Shown here piece after piece: positions 15,906 to 24,677 of a stretch of 64,000 bases of DNA. This stretch comes from an uncultured Bacteroidia bacterium (GTDB taxonomy: Bacteria > Bacteroidota > Bacteroidia > Bacteroidales > UBA932), in assembly GCA_902768665.1 (NCBI GenBank), contig CACXMA010000010.1:1-64000 (forward strand), in the 5' to 3' direction. Position 1 is the stretch's first letter; each line of letters starts with the position of its first letter. The translations under genes were made by a program, and so were the position numbers. Under the pieces are notes generated by a model. That model searched no databases, was not told the DNA's origin, and saw only the letters and a list, made by a program, of their open reading frames with translations.

Positions 15906-16298
15906 ATGTCCAATAGAAAAAAAGATTACACGGATCCGCTATTTGAGCAATTGCTCAAGGCCGTTCCCGTTCGTCTTCGCAAAGAGACGGAACGCTCCTA
16001 CGGGATTGCGGAAAGAATCGACGCCGTTCTGAAGCAGAAAGGCCTCTCCAAAACGGACCTGGCCCGGATGACCGGAAAAAAGAACGCGGAAGTAAGCAAA
16101 TGGCTCAGCGGGACGCAGAACTTTACGCTTCGAACCATCGCCTTGATCGAAGAAGCACTCGGCTGCGATTTGATCAACGTTACCGAGGACAGACAACTGC
16201 CATCCCAACCGAGCTTCCCTACATCCCGCCCGATGCTTTTCTCAACGACCAGACTCTCCGTTCCCTGTAATCAGACGATCCGCTATGGCACGCACTAA
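15906..16298 (+). CDS. XRE-family HTH regulator (antitoxin-like), 3' end possibly frameshifted
   Basis: A 130-residue protein with an N-terminal helix and a classic XRE helix-turn-helix (about 40-93: LKQKGLSKTDLARMTGKKNA, then VSKWLSGTQNF and TLRTIALIEEALGCDLI). After about residue 97 the frame turns unusual (Ser/Thr/Pro/Arg-rich) and overlaps the next gene by 14 bases. In the -1 frame the same DNA reads AIPTELPYIPPDAFLNDQTL and stops at 16270, 14 bases before the next ATG, which looks more natural. The gene may therefore carry a one-base frameshift (real or sequencing error). The DNA-binding part is intact. It may repress its own promoter, as HigA-type antitoxins do; no toxin gene is next to it. 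Confidence 0.75.
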   Translation: MSNRKKDYTDPLFEQLLKAVPVRLRKETERSYGIAERIDAVLKQKGLSKTDLARMTGKKNAEVSKWLSGTQNFTLRTIALIEEALGCDLINVTEDRQLPSQPSFPTSRPMLFSTTRLSVPCNQTIRYGTH

Positions 16299-16707
16299 AA
16301 AAAACATTCCGATCCGGCTCCTCTCCGTTGAGCAGAAGGCTTTTCGAATGGATTCCAGCGTTCTCTCTCCGGATAGTCATGACGCACTGTTCGGCTTTAA
16401 CTATTCATTTTCTCCCAATGCGGAAGAAGACACCCTCGCCGTATTCTTCGAGGTTGTGATGTATACCCCAGATGACATGCAGGAACTGCTGATGATGGAT
16501 GCTGTTCATACCTTTAAGATAGACAACCTCCCAGGATTTATCAGCCACGATAGCGGGGGACAGACCCGTCTAAGCGGCATTATCAAGCCGATCCTTGATG
16601 TAATCGTCGGCACGACCCGCGGACTTCTGATAGCCAAGACATCCGGGACTCCCCTTTCCCAATTCGTCTTACCTCTGATTGATGTCACCCGGATCGTCCA
16701 CGCATAG
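16285..16707 (+). CDS. SecB-like protein (probable)
   Basis: A 140-residue protein. Beta-strand-rich first half (FGFNYSFSPNA, TLAVFFEVVMYTP), then helices, with a C-terminal stretch ILDVIVGTTRGLLIAKTSGT followed by a Leu/Pro end. This resembles the SecB-like fold, where a helix before a Pro-rich end packs on a beta sheet. SecB-like proteins paired with HigA-type regulators are known from toxin-antitoxin-chaperone systems; here only the regulator is present. It is translated right after the XRE gene and shares its promoter. The family call is an inference. Confidence 0.45.
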   Translation: MARTKKNIPIRLLSVEQKAFRMDSSVLSPDSHDALFGFNYSFSPNAEEDTLAVFFEVVMYTPDDMQELLMMDAVHTFKIDNLPGFISHDSGGQTRLSGIIKPILDVIVGTTRGLLIAKTSGTPLSQFVLPLIDVTRIVHA

Positions 16708-16713
16708 AAAAAC

Positions 16714-16742
16714 AGAAGGTGACTCCGAGGAGCCACCTTCTA
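16714..16742. terminator. Convergent (bidirectional) terminator
   Basis: The arms AGAAGGTG and CACCTTCT enclose a smaller CTC/GAG stem. On the minus strand it is followed by TGTTTTTC and ends ppdK transcription; on the plus strand it closes the SecB-like gene. Confidence 0.7.
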
Positions 16743-16762
16743 TTAATATGTAACGGGCGCAA

Positions 16763-19489
16763 TTACTTGCTCTGCCGGATTTCGGCCTGGGCCGCGGCGA
16801 GGCGGGCGATCGGGACACGGAACGGGGAGCAGGAGACGTAGTCGATGCCGATGGTGTTGAAGAACTCGATGGACTCGGGATCTCCGCCATGCTCACCGCA
16901 GATACCGCACAGGAGTTCGGGGCGGCGGCTGCGACCCTTCTCCACACCGATCTTGACGAGCTGGCCGACGGCCTTCCGGTCGATGTGCTGGAACGGGTCG
17001 GCGTCGAGGATCTTGTTGCCGAGGTAGTCACCCATGAAGGTACCGATATCGTCACGGCTGAAGCCGAAGGTCATCTGGGTGAGGTCGTTGGTACCGAAGC
17101 TGAAGAACTGGGCTTCGCGGGCCATGCGGTCGGCGGTCAGGGCAGCGCGCGGGATCTCGATCATCGTACCGAACTGGTAGTCGATGAGGGTGCCGCACTG
17201 GGCCTGGACCTCGGCCTTGATCTTCTCGCAGATGGCCTTCTGGAAGCTGAGCTCGCGGGCGGAGATCGTGACCGGGATCATGATTTCCGGGTGCGGATGC
17301 AGGCCTTCCTTCTGGAGCTCTGCGGTAGCGGTAAAGATGGCGCGGTACTGGGTCTCGGCGATGAGCGGGAAGCTCACGTGGAGACGGACGCCGCGGTGGC
17401 CCATCATCGGGTTGACCTCGTGGAGGGAAGCGCCTCTCTTCTCGACTTCCTTGACGGAAATGCCGAGATCCTTGGCGAGTTCCTTCTTCTTCTCCTCACC
17501 CTGCGGCACGAACTCGTGGAGCGGCGGGTCGAGAAGGCGGAAGACGACCGGCTTGCCGTCCATCACCTTGAGGGTAGACTTGACGGCGGCCTTCATGAAC
17601 GGCTCGAGCTCGGCGAGGGCGGCCTTGCGCTCCTCGTCGGTGTCGCAGAGGATCATCTTGCGGAGCTTGCTGAGCGGAAGCTCGCTGTTGCGGCCGTAGA
17701 ACATGTGCTCGATACGGAACAGTCCGATGCCCTGGGCACCGAACTTGAGGGCGCGGGCAGCATCCTCGGGCGTATCGGCGTTGGTGCGGATGCCGAGCTT
17801 GCGGAACTTGTCGCACATGGTCATGAACCTCGCGAAGAGCGGGTTCTCGGAGGCGTCCATGGTCTCGATGGCGCAGCCGTAGACAAGGCCCTTGGCGCCG
17901 TTGAGGCTCAGCATGTCGCCTTCCTTGAAGGTCTTGCCGACACCGGCGAAGGTGACGGTCTTGTCCTTGAAGTTGATCTTGAGGGAGTCGCAGCCGACGA
18001 TGCAGCACTTGCCCCAGCCACGGGCCACGAGGGCGGCGTGGGAGGTCATGCCGCCGCGCTCGGTCAGGATACCGACACTGGCGTGCATACCGTCGATGTC
18101 TTCCGGAGAAGTCTCTTCACGGACGAGGATGCAGGGCTTGCCGGCCTGGTTGCAGGCGATGGCGTCTTCGGAGGTGAAGACGATCTGGCCGACGGCGCCG
18201 CCCGGGGAAGCCGGGAGACCCTGGGCCAGGACCTCGGCCTTCTTCTCGGAAGCCGGGTCGAGGATCGGGTGGAGCACCTCGTCGAGCTGGGCGGGAGCCA
18301 CTCTCATGACGGCGGTCTTCTCGTCGATCAGGCCTTCATCGACCATGTCGACGGCCATCTGCAGGGCGGCGAGACCGGTGCGCTTGCCGATACGGCACTG
18401 GAGCATCCAGAGCTTGCCTTCCTGGATGGTGAATTCGATATCCTGCATGTCCTGGAAGTGCTTCTCGAGGTGCAGACGGATCTCGTCGAGCTCCTTGTAG
18501 ACCTCAGGCATGGCCTTTTCGAGGGAAGCGAGGTTCTTGTTCTTCTCGCTCTTGGTGGCCTCGTTCAGGGGGTTCGGGGTGCGGATACCGGCAACGACAT
18601 CTTCGCCCTGGGCGTTGATGAGCCATTCGCCGTAGAACTTGTTGTCACCGTTGGCAGGGTTGCGGGAGAAAGCGACGCCGGTGGCGGAGGTGTCGCCCAT
18701 GTTGCCGAAGACCATGGACTGGACGTTGACGGCCGTGCCCCAGTCATCCGGAATGTGCTCGATCTGGCGGTAGCGGATCGCGCGCTTGCCGTTCCAGGAC
18801 TTGAAGACGCCGCCGATGGAGCCCCAGAGCTGGGCCTTGGCGTCATCCGGGAACTCGACGCCGAGCACTTCCTTGATGCGGACCTTGAAGGCCTCGGCGA
18901 GATCCTTCAGCTGTTCGGCGGTGAGCTCGGTATCGCTCTTGTAGCCGTTCGCCTTCTTGACGTCGTCCATCATGCGGTCGAGTTGCTGGCGGATGCCCAT
19001 GCCGTCGGCCGGTTCGATGCCCTCGGCCTTCTCCATGACGACGTCGGAGTACATCATGATGAGGCGGCGGTAGGCGTCATAGACAAAGCGCGGGTTCTGC
19101 GTCTTGGCGATCATGCCGGGGATGGTCTTGGAGCACAGACCGATATTGAGGATCGTGTCCATCATACCGGGCATGGAGGAACGGGCGCCGGAGCGGCAGC
19201 TGACGAGGAGCGGGTCCTTCTCGTCGCCGAACTTCTTGCCCATGATCTTCTCCGTGGCCTCGAGGGCTGCGGCGACCTCGGCCTTGAGTTCCGGGGTGTA
19301 ACCGCCACCGAGACGGTAGTACTCGGTGCAGCATTCGGTCGTGATCGTGAAACCGGCCGGGACGGGCATCCCGAGGAGGTTCATCTCGGCGAGGTTCGCA
19401 CCCTTGCCGCCGAGCAGTTCGCGCATTTTGCCGTCGCCCTCGGCGTGCTTGCCGCCAAAGCGATAGACTCTTTTCTTGATTTCTGCCAT
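16763..19489 (-). CDS. ppdK: Pyruvate, phosphate dikinase
   Basis: A 908-residue protein, normal full length. The N-terminal ATP-grasp part contains GGKGANLAEMNLLGMPVP; the central phosphohistidine site is LTERGGMTSHAALVARG; the C-terminal PEP/pyruvate barrel has FGTNDLTQMTFGFSRDDIG and LCGICGEHGGDP. It interconverts pyruvate, ATP and phosphate with PEP, AMP and pyrophosphate in the cytoplasm. The start at 19489 (MAEIKKRVYRFGGK) is supported by a promoter at 19539-19532, which puts the transcript start inside the longer possible N-terminus. Confidence 0.97.
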   Translation of the reverse strand: MAEIKKRVYRFGGKHAEGDGKMRELLGGKGANLAEMNLLGMPVPAGFTITTECCTEYYRLGGGYTPELKAEVAAALEATEKIMGKKFGDEKDPLLVSCRSGARSSMPGMMDTILNIGLCSKTIPGMIAKTQNPRFVYDAYRRLIMMYSDVVMEKAEGIEPADGMGIRQQLDRMMDDVKKANGYKSDTELTAEQLKDLAEAFKVRIKEVLGVEFPDDAKAQLWGSIGGVFKSWNGKRAIRYRQIEHIPDDWGTAVNVQSMVFGNMGDTSATGVAFSRNPANGDNKFYGEWLINAQGEDVVAGIRTPNPLNEATKSEKNKNLASLEKAMPEVYKELDEIRLHLEKHFQDMQDIEFTIQEGKLWMLQCRIGKRTGLAALQMAVDMVDEGLIDEKTAVMRVAPAQLDEVLHPILDPASEKKAEVLAQGLPASPGGAVGQIVFTSEDAIACNQAGKPCILVREETSPEDIDGMHASVGILTERGGMTSHAALVARGWGKCCIVGCDSLKINFKDKTVTFAGVGKTFKEGDMLSLNGAKGLVYGCAIETMDASENPLFARFMTMCDKFRKLGIRTNADTPEDAARALKFGAQGIGLFRIEHMFYGRNSELPLSKLRKMILCDTDEERKAALAELEPFMKAAVKSTLKVMDGKPVVFRLLDPPLHEFVPQGEEKKKELAKDLGISVKEVEKRGASLHEVNPMMGHRGVRLHVSFPLIAETQYRAIFTATAELQKEGLHPHPEIMIPVTISARELSFQKAICEKIKAEVQAQCGTLIDYQFGTMIEIPRAALTADRMAREAQFFSFGTNDLTQMTFGFSRDDIGTFMGDYLGNKILDADPFQHIDRKAVGQLVKIGVEKGRSRRPELLCGICGEHGGDPESIEFFNTIGIDYVSCSPFRVPIARLAAAQAEIRQSK

Positions 19490-19531
19490 AGTTGAAATTG
19501 TATTTTTGAATAATTTATTGTCGTAAACGTG

Positions 19532-19539
19532 CAAATTTA
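19532..19539 (-). promoter_or_regulatory. ppdK -7 element
   Basis: TAAATTTG on the minus strand, 43 bases upstream of the ATG at 19489; fits TAnnTTTG. Confidence 0.6.
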
Positions 19540-19570
19540 GCATTTTTTCCGCTTAATCGAAAAAAAATCG

Positions 19571-20746
19571 TCAGCCCAGGTGGAGTTCATAGGAGGCGAT
19601 GTCGAATTCGCGGTCGTCGCCCATATGCTTGCCGAGGTCGTCGGAAATTTTGATCACCTTCTCCCACGGGTCCTTGGCGGACATGCGGCAGCGGCTCAAC
19701 TTCATGACGATGTTGGCGGCCTTGTAGCCCTCGATGCCGGGGTCGCAGGTAAGGTTCGTGCCGATGCCGGCGCTGATTTTGACCCGTCCGCGGAAGTAGT
19801 CGGCGATCTCCTTGTACTTCGGGAAAGTCAGGGCGTTGCTGAAGACGATGACCTTGCTGGCCGGGTCAATGCCGAACTCCTCGAGCCGGGCGATGATGGC
19901 GTCCCCGACCTCGCGCTCGTCGCCGCTGTCCTGGCGGAAGCCGTCGAGCAGTTTCGCCTGCTTCATCGTGAGGGTGTGGAGGAAGGAGCGGGTCGTGAAC
20001 GTGTCGATAAGGGCCGTGCCGAGGGCGCCGTCATAGACCGCGATCCAGTCCTCGAGCGAGAGATAATTGGCCCGCTTGTAGCCGAACACGCCGCTGTGGA
20101 ACATCACCCACTCGTGCGGGAAGGTGCCGATCGGGGTCATGTCGTATTTCATGGCGAAATAGACGTTGGACGTGCCGCCGCAGCAGTTCGGGCACTTTTC
20201 CTTGAGAGAGCGCACGACGGCGTCGTGGAGCACGGAAGAGAAGCGGCGGCGGGTGCCGAATTCCGAGAAAATGAGCCGGTTCTCATTGGCCAGGGCGATC
20301 TTCCCATCCAGGATTTCGAGCGCATGGGCGATGTCGGCCTGGACCCCGCGCCAACGATTGCGCAGCTCGGCGACGATGGCGAGGACCGGGACCTCGTAAA
20401 GGGTCACTTTATAGAGGGAATCCGTCACCTGGATCTGCAGATGGCCTTCGGCATCGAGCGATGCCTCGATCTTGTCGGACTCGAAGCGGAAACCCCGGAG
20501 CCACTCCCAGTAGTTGCGGGGAATGTAGCGGATCTTGCGGGTGACATAGGCGAATTCCTCATCGGTCAGGGACAGGCGCTCGAGGTGAGCGAACTCCTCC
20601 CGGAGCGTCGCCAGGAAGGATTCGTCATAGACTTCGGCTGCGCGGTCGTTGAACTTAAAAGTCCCTTCCGCGAGCGGATAGAGCTGGAAATAGGCGTTGG
20701 ACGTCGAGAATTTGTAGAGGTCGGTATCGAGAATACTCAGGATCAT
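19571..20746 (-). CDS. pncB: Nicotinate phosphoribosyltransferase
   Basis: A 391-residue protein. It begins LSILDTDLYKFSTSNAY, the family N-terminus that binds nicotinate, and has FSEFGTRRRFS, GTFPHEWVMFHSG, FRQDSGDE and a phosphate-binding KISAGIGTNLTCDPG. It makes nicotinate mononucleotide from nicotinate and PRPP in NAD salvage. The ATG at 20746 is preferred; longer starts would run into the divergent promoter region. It is a single gene behind ppdK with its own upstream region. Confidence 0.95.
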   Translation of the reverse strand: MILSILDTDLYKFSTSNAYFQLYPLAEGTFKFNDRAAEVYDESFLATLREEFAHLERLSLTDEEFAYVTRKIRYIPRNYWEWLRGFRFESDKIEASLDAEGHLQIQVTDSLYKVTLYEVPVLAIVAELRNRWRGVQADIAHALEILDGKIALANENRLIFSEFGTRRRFSSVLHDAVVRSLKEKCPNCCGGTSNVYFAMKYDMTPIGTFPHEWVMFHSGVFGYKRANYLSLEDWIAVYDGALGTALIDTFTTRSFLHTLTMKQAKLLDGFRQDSGDEREVGDAIIARLEEFGIDPASKVIVFSNALTFPKYKEIADYFRGRVKISAGIGTNLTCDPGIEGYKAANIVMKLSRCRMSAKDPWEKVIKISDDLGKHMGDDREFDIASYELHLG

Positions 20747-20813
20747 GATGAAACCGGTTTTAGTGCAAACATGCAAATATGCAAAAAATCGATGAAAATT
20801 CGGAGGATTTCCG

Positions 20814-20821
20814 TAATTTTG
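20814..20821 (+). promoter_or_regulatory. -7 element five bases from a start codon
   Basis: TAATTTTG, with the ATG of the next gene at 20826. The expected transcript start falls on or near the ATG, so the mRNA would be leaderless or the true start lies at the in-frame ATG at 20886. Confidence 0.45.
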
Positions 20822-20825
20822 TGAC

Positions 20826-21554
20826 ATGAGTATCGACCGTCACGCAGGAAATCCCGTCGCCCCGACCATCCGGGACGCGGACGCGATGTACCGCGCCGTG
20901 CAGCGCTGCGGCATCGTCCCGTTCTTTGAGAATCCGATCCGGGGCTGGTCCGTCGAGGAAATGACCCCGCCGGAATTCTGGTTCTCGGAGGAGGGCGCCC
21001 AGCTCGGTCCCTGGGACTGGAAAATCGACGTCCTGCAGCGCGGAGACATCGCCTACGGGAAGTATCTCTGCGGCGGGAAGGCGGCCTTTGCCACTCTCCG
21101 GTGGTACCGCGAGCTGCGGAACTGGCGCCTCTCGCAGGAAAAATACCAGCCCGCCGGCGACCAGCTGGTCGTGATGGACTATCTCCGGGAGCACGGTTCT
21201 GTCAGCATCCGTGAGATCCGGCAGCTGGTCGGGGTGAAGAAATCCGCCGCCGACGCCCTCATCACCCGTCTCCAGATGCAGTGCCGCGTGCTCACCGGCG
21301 ACATCCGGCGCGTCTACCGCGGGGCCGACCTCCACTACAACGGCTGGCAGGTCTCGTCCTTCTGCCGCCCGGAGGACCTTTTCAGCGGCGGCGACGCCCC
21401 GGCGGCCTTCGGCGGCATCGTCCCGGCCTCGCTGCTGGAAGAGGACCCGCTTGCGACGGACCACACCCCCGAGCAGTCCCTGGCGCTCCTGACGGACCAT
21501 ATCGGCTCGATTACCGGCGCCTCCCCCGCCCTGATTCAGAAGCTCTTGCGATAA
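20826..21554 (+). CDS. AlkZ-related winged-helix protein (tentative)
   Basis: A 242-residue protein. The N-terminal half carries Trp/Pro-rich stretches (FFENPIRGWSVEEMTPPEFW, GPWDWKIDVLQRGDIAYGK). The middle (about 118-165) is a winged-helix pattern (MDYLREHGSVSIREIRQLVG, KKSAADALITRLQMQ, then a wing). This layout fits the AlkZ-related proteins of Bacteroidota, relatives of the YcaQ/AlkZ DNA glycosylases, but I do not see a confirmed catalytic QxQ motif. A DNA-repair role is therefore an inference. It is a single gene on the plus strand between divergent pncB and the amylase. Confidence 0.55.
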   Translation: MSIDRHAGNPVAPTIRDADAMYRAVQRCGIVPFFENPIRGWSVEEMTPPEFWFSEEGAQLGPWDWKIDVLQRGDIAYGKYLCGGKAAFATLRWYRELRNWRLSQEKYQPAGDQLVVMDYLREHGSVSIREIRQLVGVKKSAADALITRLQMQCRVLTGDIRRVYRGADLHYNGWQVSSFCRPEDLFSGGDAPAAFGGIVPASLLEEDPLATDHTPEQSLALLTDHIGSITGASPALIQKLLR

Positions 21555-21588
21555 GCAGATTGTTTATAGACGTTTTCTATTTTTTTCC

Positions 21589-21596
21589 TATATTTG
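21589..21596 (+). promoter_or_regulatory. -7 element five bases from the amylase ATG
   Basis: TATATTTG directly followed by GAGC and the ATG at 21601. It fits the consensus and implies a very short or absent leader. Confidence 0.5.
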
Positions 21597-21600
21597 GAGC

Positions 21601-23292
21601 ATGAAACGTATTCTCCTTCTTCTTGCGCTGGCGCTTCCGCTGATCGCCTGCAGCAGCAAAAATGACGACAATTCCCCCGCCGAACCTTCCGGCAACGACA
21701 GTTTTCCCCAGCATGAGGGATATCGCATCTATGCCGTGGACGAGACCGGCTGGAGCACCCTTTATGTATATATGTATGGCAGCGTCAACGACCTCGGCGG
21801 CAAGTGGCCGGGCATCAAAGCCGCTGGTACTATCACCGTCAAAGGCAAGAAGTACAGCTACTTCGACGTCAGCGTCAAGGAGGCCCAGGGCAAGACCGAG
21901 AAGCTGATTTTCAACGACGGCGGCAGCGCGAAGATCCCCGCTTCCGGCGAGCCGTCGCTGACCTTCGGCGAGAAGGCCGACTATTTCTTCACGGTGTCCT
22001 CCACCGCCGCCAAGGCCTTCAACGGCAGCTCTCCATGGACGGTCACGGTTGACGACAGCCCCGTCAGCAACGCCACGACAAAGCTGCAGACCTTCGGCGC
22101 CTCCGCCCGCCACATGGAGCAGATCTACCAGGTCAACCCGAAGCTCTACGGCGCGAGCGGCGCCTTCGTCAAGATCCGGGACCGCCTCGACGAGATCCAC
22201 GCCCTCGGCACCGACATCCTCTATCTCATGCCGATCTACGAGCAGGGCAAGCTCAAGGCCATCGGCTCGCCCTACTGCATCAAGGATTTCCAGGCCGTAA
22301 ACAGCTCCTACGGCACGCTGGAGGAGCTTCGCGCCATCGTAAACACCGCCCACCAGAAGGGCATGAAGGTCATGTTCGACTGGGTCGCGAACCACACCGC
22401 ATGGGACTGCAGCTGGACGAGCCAGCACAAGGACTGGTACGCCCAGGACAGCGCCGGCAACATCACCTGTCCGACCGCCGACGGCACCTGGTCAGACGTC
22501 GCCCAGCTCAACTATGACAGCCAGGAGCTCCGCACCGCCATGACCGACGCGCTGAAGTACTGGGTCACGGAACTCGGCATCGACGGCTACCGCTGCGACT
22601 ATGCCCATGGCCCGACCGGCAGCAAGGCAGGCCCCATGGATGCCTTCTGGAAAGCGGCCATCGCCGAGCTGCGGAAGCTCGATCCGGACCTCATCATGCT
22701 CGCCGAATCGGACTTCACAAAGATGTACGACGACGGCTTCGACCTCATTTTCTCCCGCGCCGCCAAGTCCCGCCTGATCAGCGGTTTCGGCAGCAACCTG
22801 CAGAGTTTCTTCTCCACCGTCGCGACCGCCTTCAACGACGCTCCCGGCACCGGATCGCCGTTGCTTTTCATCACCAACCACGACGACGCCACCGAGTCGA
22901 CGCCCGTTGCCGACTTCCATGGCAAGGAAGGCGCCCGCGCGGCCTTCCTGCTGATGCGAAGCCTCCCCGCCGCGACGATGATGTACGGCTCCCAGGAGAT
23001 CGCCTACAACGCCAAGATCAATTTCTTCAACGTCATGACGATGTCCTGGACTTCCGAGCCGGAATATCGCAAGAGCTATGGCGAGGCGATCGGCAGAATC
23101 GCCGCCATCGACCGCACCGGTGCCCTGACCGTCTACACGGCCGGCCCTGTCGCCATCCTCTCCTACCCTACCGGCACCGTCGCGATCAACACCGCGGGGA
23201 CCGAGGCCACGGCAACCGCCATCCCCGCCGGACTGAGCGGGCTGAACGCGACCGAGCTCACCCTCGCCCCGTACGAGTACAAGGTCTATTGA
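21601..23292 (+). CDS. GH13 alpha-amylase lipoprotein
   Basis: A 563-residue protein. A lipoprotein signal (lipobox LIACSS, Cys17) is followed by a ~120-residue beta domain with aromatic residues and a YFDVSVKEA strand, likely a starch-binding module, and then a GH13 barrel. Catalytic motifs: FDWVANHT (region I), GIDGYRCDYAHG (nucleophile Asp), MLAESD (acid/base Glu) and FITNHDDA (transition-state Asp). The C-terminal beta domain is short. It probably hydrolyses alpha-1,4-glucans at the cell surface or in the periplasm. No SusC/SusD genes are nearby, so it is not part of a visible polysaccharide utilisation locus. Confidence 0.92.
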   Translation: MKRILLLLALALPLIACSSKNDDNSPAEPSGNDSFPQHEGYRIYAVDETGWSTLYVYMYGSVNDLGGKWPGIKAAGTITVKGKKYSYFDVSVKEAQGKTEKLIFNDGGSAKIPASGEPSLTFGEKADYFFTVSSTAAKAFNGSSPWTVTVDDSPVSNATTKLQTFGASARHMEQIYQVNPKLYGASGAFVKIRDRLDEIHALGTDILYLMPIYEQGKLKAIGSPYCIKDFQAVNSSYGTLEELRAIVNTAHQKGMKVMFDWVANHTAWDCSWTSQHKDWYAQDSAGNITCPTADGTWSDVAQLNYDSQELRTAMTDALKYWVTELGIDGYRCDYAHGPTGSKAGPMDAFWKAAIAELRKLDPDLIMLAESDFTKMYDDGFDLIFSRAAKSRLISGFGSNLQSFFSTVATAFNDAPGTGSPLLFITNHDDATESTPVADFHGKEGARAAFLLMRSLPAATMMYGSQEIAYNAKINFFNVMTMSWTSEPEYRKSYGEAIGRIAAIDRTGALTVYTAGPVAILSYPTGTVAINTAGTEATATAIPAGLSGLNATELTLAPYEYKVY

Positions 23293-23299
23293 TGCGCGC

Positions 23300-24040
23300 A
23301 TGAAGGCCATGATTTTCGCCGCGGGGCTCGGCACGCGGCTGAGACCCATCACGGACACGCTGCCGAAGGCGCTGGTCCCCGTCTGCGGGGAGCCGCTGCT
23401 CGGCCATGTCATCCGGAAACTCGTCGCCGCCGGCGCGGACGACCTGACGGTCAATGTCCACCATTTCCCCGATCAGATCATCGAGTGGCTCGGCGCGCGG
23501 GATTTCGGCGTTCCGGTGCACATTTCCGACGAGCGGAAGCAGCTGCTGGAGACCGGCGGAGCCATCCGCCATGCCCGGCCCCTGCTCGACGGGACGGAGC
23601 CGTTCCTGATCCACAATGTCGACATCCTCTCGGACATAGACCTTCGTGCACTGATGGCTGCAGCCCCGGCGGAAGCCGTTGCAACGCTGCTGGTGTCGGA
23701 ACGGAAGACCCGCCGCTATCTGCTATTCGACCCGGATTCGATGCGCTTGAAGGGCTGGACCGACATCGCTACCGGCGAGGTCCGTTCGCCCTTTCCGTCG
23801 CTGGATCCGTCCCGCTGCCGCCTCCTGGCCTTTTCCGGCATCCATTACCTGTCCCCGGCCGTTTTCCCTCTGATGGAACCTTGGCCGGAGCGCTTCCCGA
23901 TTATGGATTTCTATCTGAAGATCTGCCGGGACGTCCCCGTCTACGGCGTCGCCGCCCCCGCGGGCAGCACCCTCGTGGACGTCGGCAAGCTGGACACGCT
24001 CGCCGAAGCGGAAAGCATCTGCCGCGCTATTCGAAATTGA
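23300..24040 (+). CDS. MurU-like nucleotidyltransferase
   Basis: A 246-residue protein with the nucleotidyltransferase N-terminus MKAMIFAAGLGTRLRPITDT followed by PKALVPVCGEP, the metal-binding HNVDILSDID, and a C-terminal DVGKLDTL motif. Size and motifs match MurU, which makes UDP-MurNAc from MurNAc-1-phosphate; an N-acetylhexosamine or mannose-1-phosphate substrate cannot be excluded. It lies 7 bases after the amylase, but its likely functional partner is the AmgK-like kinase on the opposite strand (24674-26119). Its end overlaps the convergent CBM9-like gene by 14 bases. Confidence 0.8.
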   Translation: MKAMIFAAGLGTRLRPITDTLPKALVPVCGEPLLGHVIRKLVAAGADDLTVNVHHFPDQIIEWLGARDFGVPVHISDERKQLLETGGAIRHARPLLDGTEPFLIHNVDILSDIDLRALMAAAPAEAVATLLVSERKTRRYLLFDPDSMRLKGWTDIATGEVRSPFPSLDPSRCRLLAFSGIHYLSPAVFPLMEPWPERFPIMDFYLKICRDVPVYGVAAPAGSTLVDVGKLDTLAEAESICRAIRN

Positions 24041-24677
24041 GTTTCCCGAAAAACGGCGGGCAGTGGAAGGCCGGCTCGGGGAGGTCGATCGGCGCCCAGG
24101 AGAGGAAATGCGGATTCGGCAGGAGATCGCCGCATTTGTAGAAATTGCCCCTGGCAGCGCCCAGCTGCCCAATTCCCGTTATCTTGTGCCGCCAGAAAGC
24201 GCTGACGGGGATCCTTGCGACCAGCGACCAACGGTACATGCCGTCGGCGTCGGGAACGTTCAGTTCCCCGGCCGTGACGGCGCTGGAGCAGCGGACGACG
24301 GAGGCGAACACCTCCGGCGCCGGAGAGACGCGGTCGCCGGGACGGCCGCCCTGGAGGTAGAGCGTGCCGGCGCAGCTGAACTCGAAGTTATAGTAGAAGT
24401 CGTCACCGTCCGGGGCGATGAAAAACTCCACGCAGGAATCCTTCCAGCTCGGGTCGCCGTCCATGATGCAGGCGGCGCGGATTTCCCGCTCGCAGACGTC
24501 GTAACGCAGGAGGATGGCCTCGCCGTCATGGGCGACGCGGACGCTGACATCCGGCACATTGTCCGTGGGATGCCAGGTGTCGCAGGCGATGGGCTGGGGC
24601 TCGACGGCCTTGAGGGCTTCGAAAAGCTCGTCCGGCGACGTGGTCCGGGCGAGACGGGGGATGGAAAGGCTTTTCAT
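24027..24677 (-). CDS. CBM9-like carbohydrate-binding domain protein
   Basis: A 216-residue protein without a signal peptide. The sequence DPSWKDSCVEFFIAPDGDDF followed by YYNFEFSCAGTLYL matches the CBM9-like (DOMON-related) domain found as single proteins in Bacteroidota. Its start overlaps the stop of the kinase-RapZ gene (ATGA), so the two are translated together. Function unknown; sugar or cell-wall fragment binding fits the neighbours. Confidence 0.75.
   Translation of the reverse strand: MKSLSIPRLARTTSPDELFEALKAVEPQPIACDTWHPTDNVPDVSVRVAHDGEAILLRYDVCEREIRAACIMDGDPSWKDSCVEFFIAPDGDDFYYNFEFSCAGTLYLQGGRPGDRVSPAPEVFASVVRCSSAVTAGELNVPDADGMYRWSLVARIPVSAFWRHKITGIGQLGAARGNFYKCGDLLPNPHFLSWAPIDLPEPAFHCPPFFGKLNFE

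Noticed and set aside
16889..19495. 868-codon open frame on the plus strand opposite ppdK
   Set aside because: A shadow of the highly biased GC-rich codon use of ppdK; the translation is Leu/Val/Asp/Glu/Gly-rich with no family motif, and ppdK is unmistakable.
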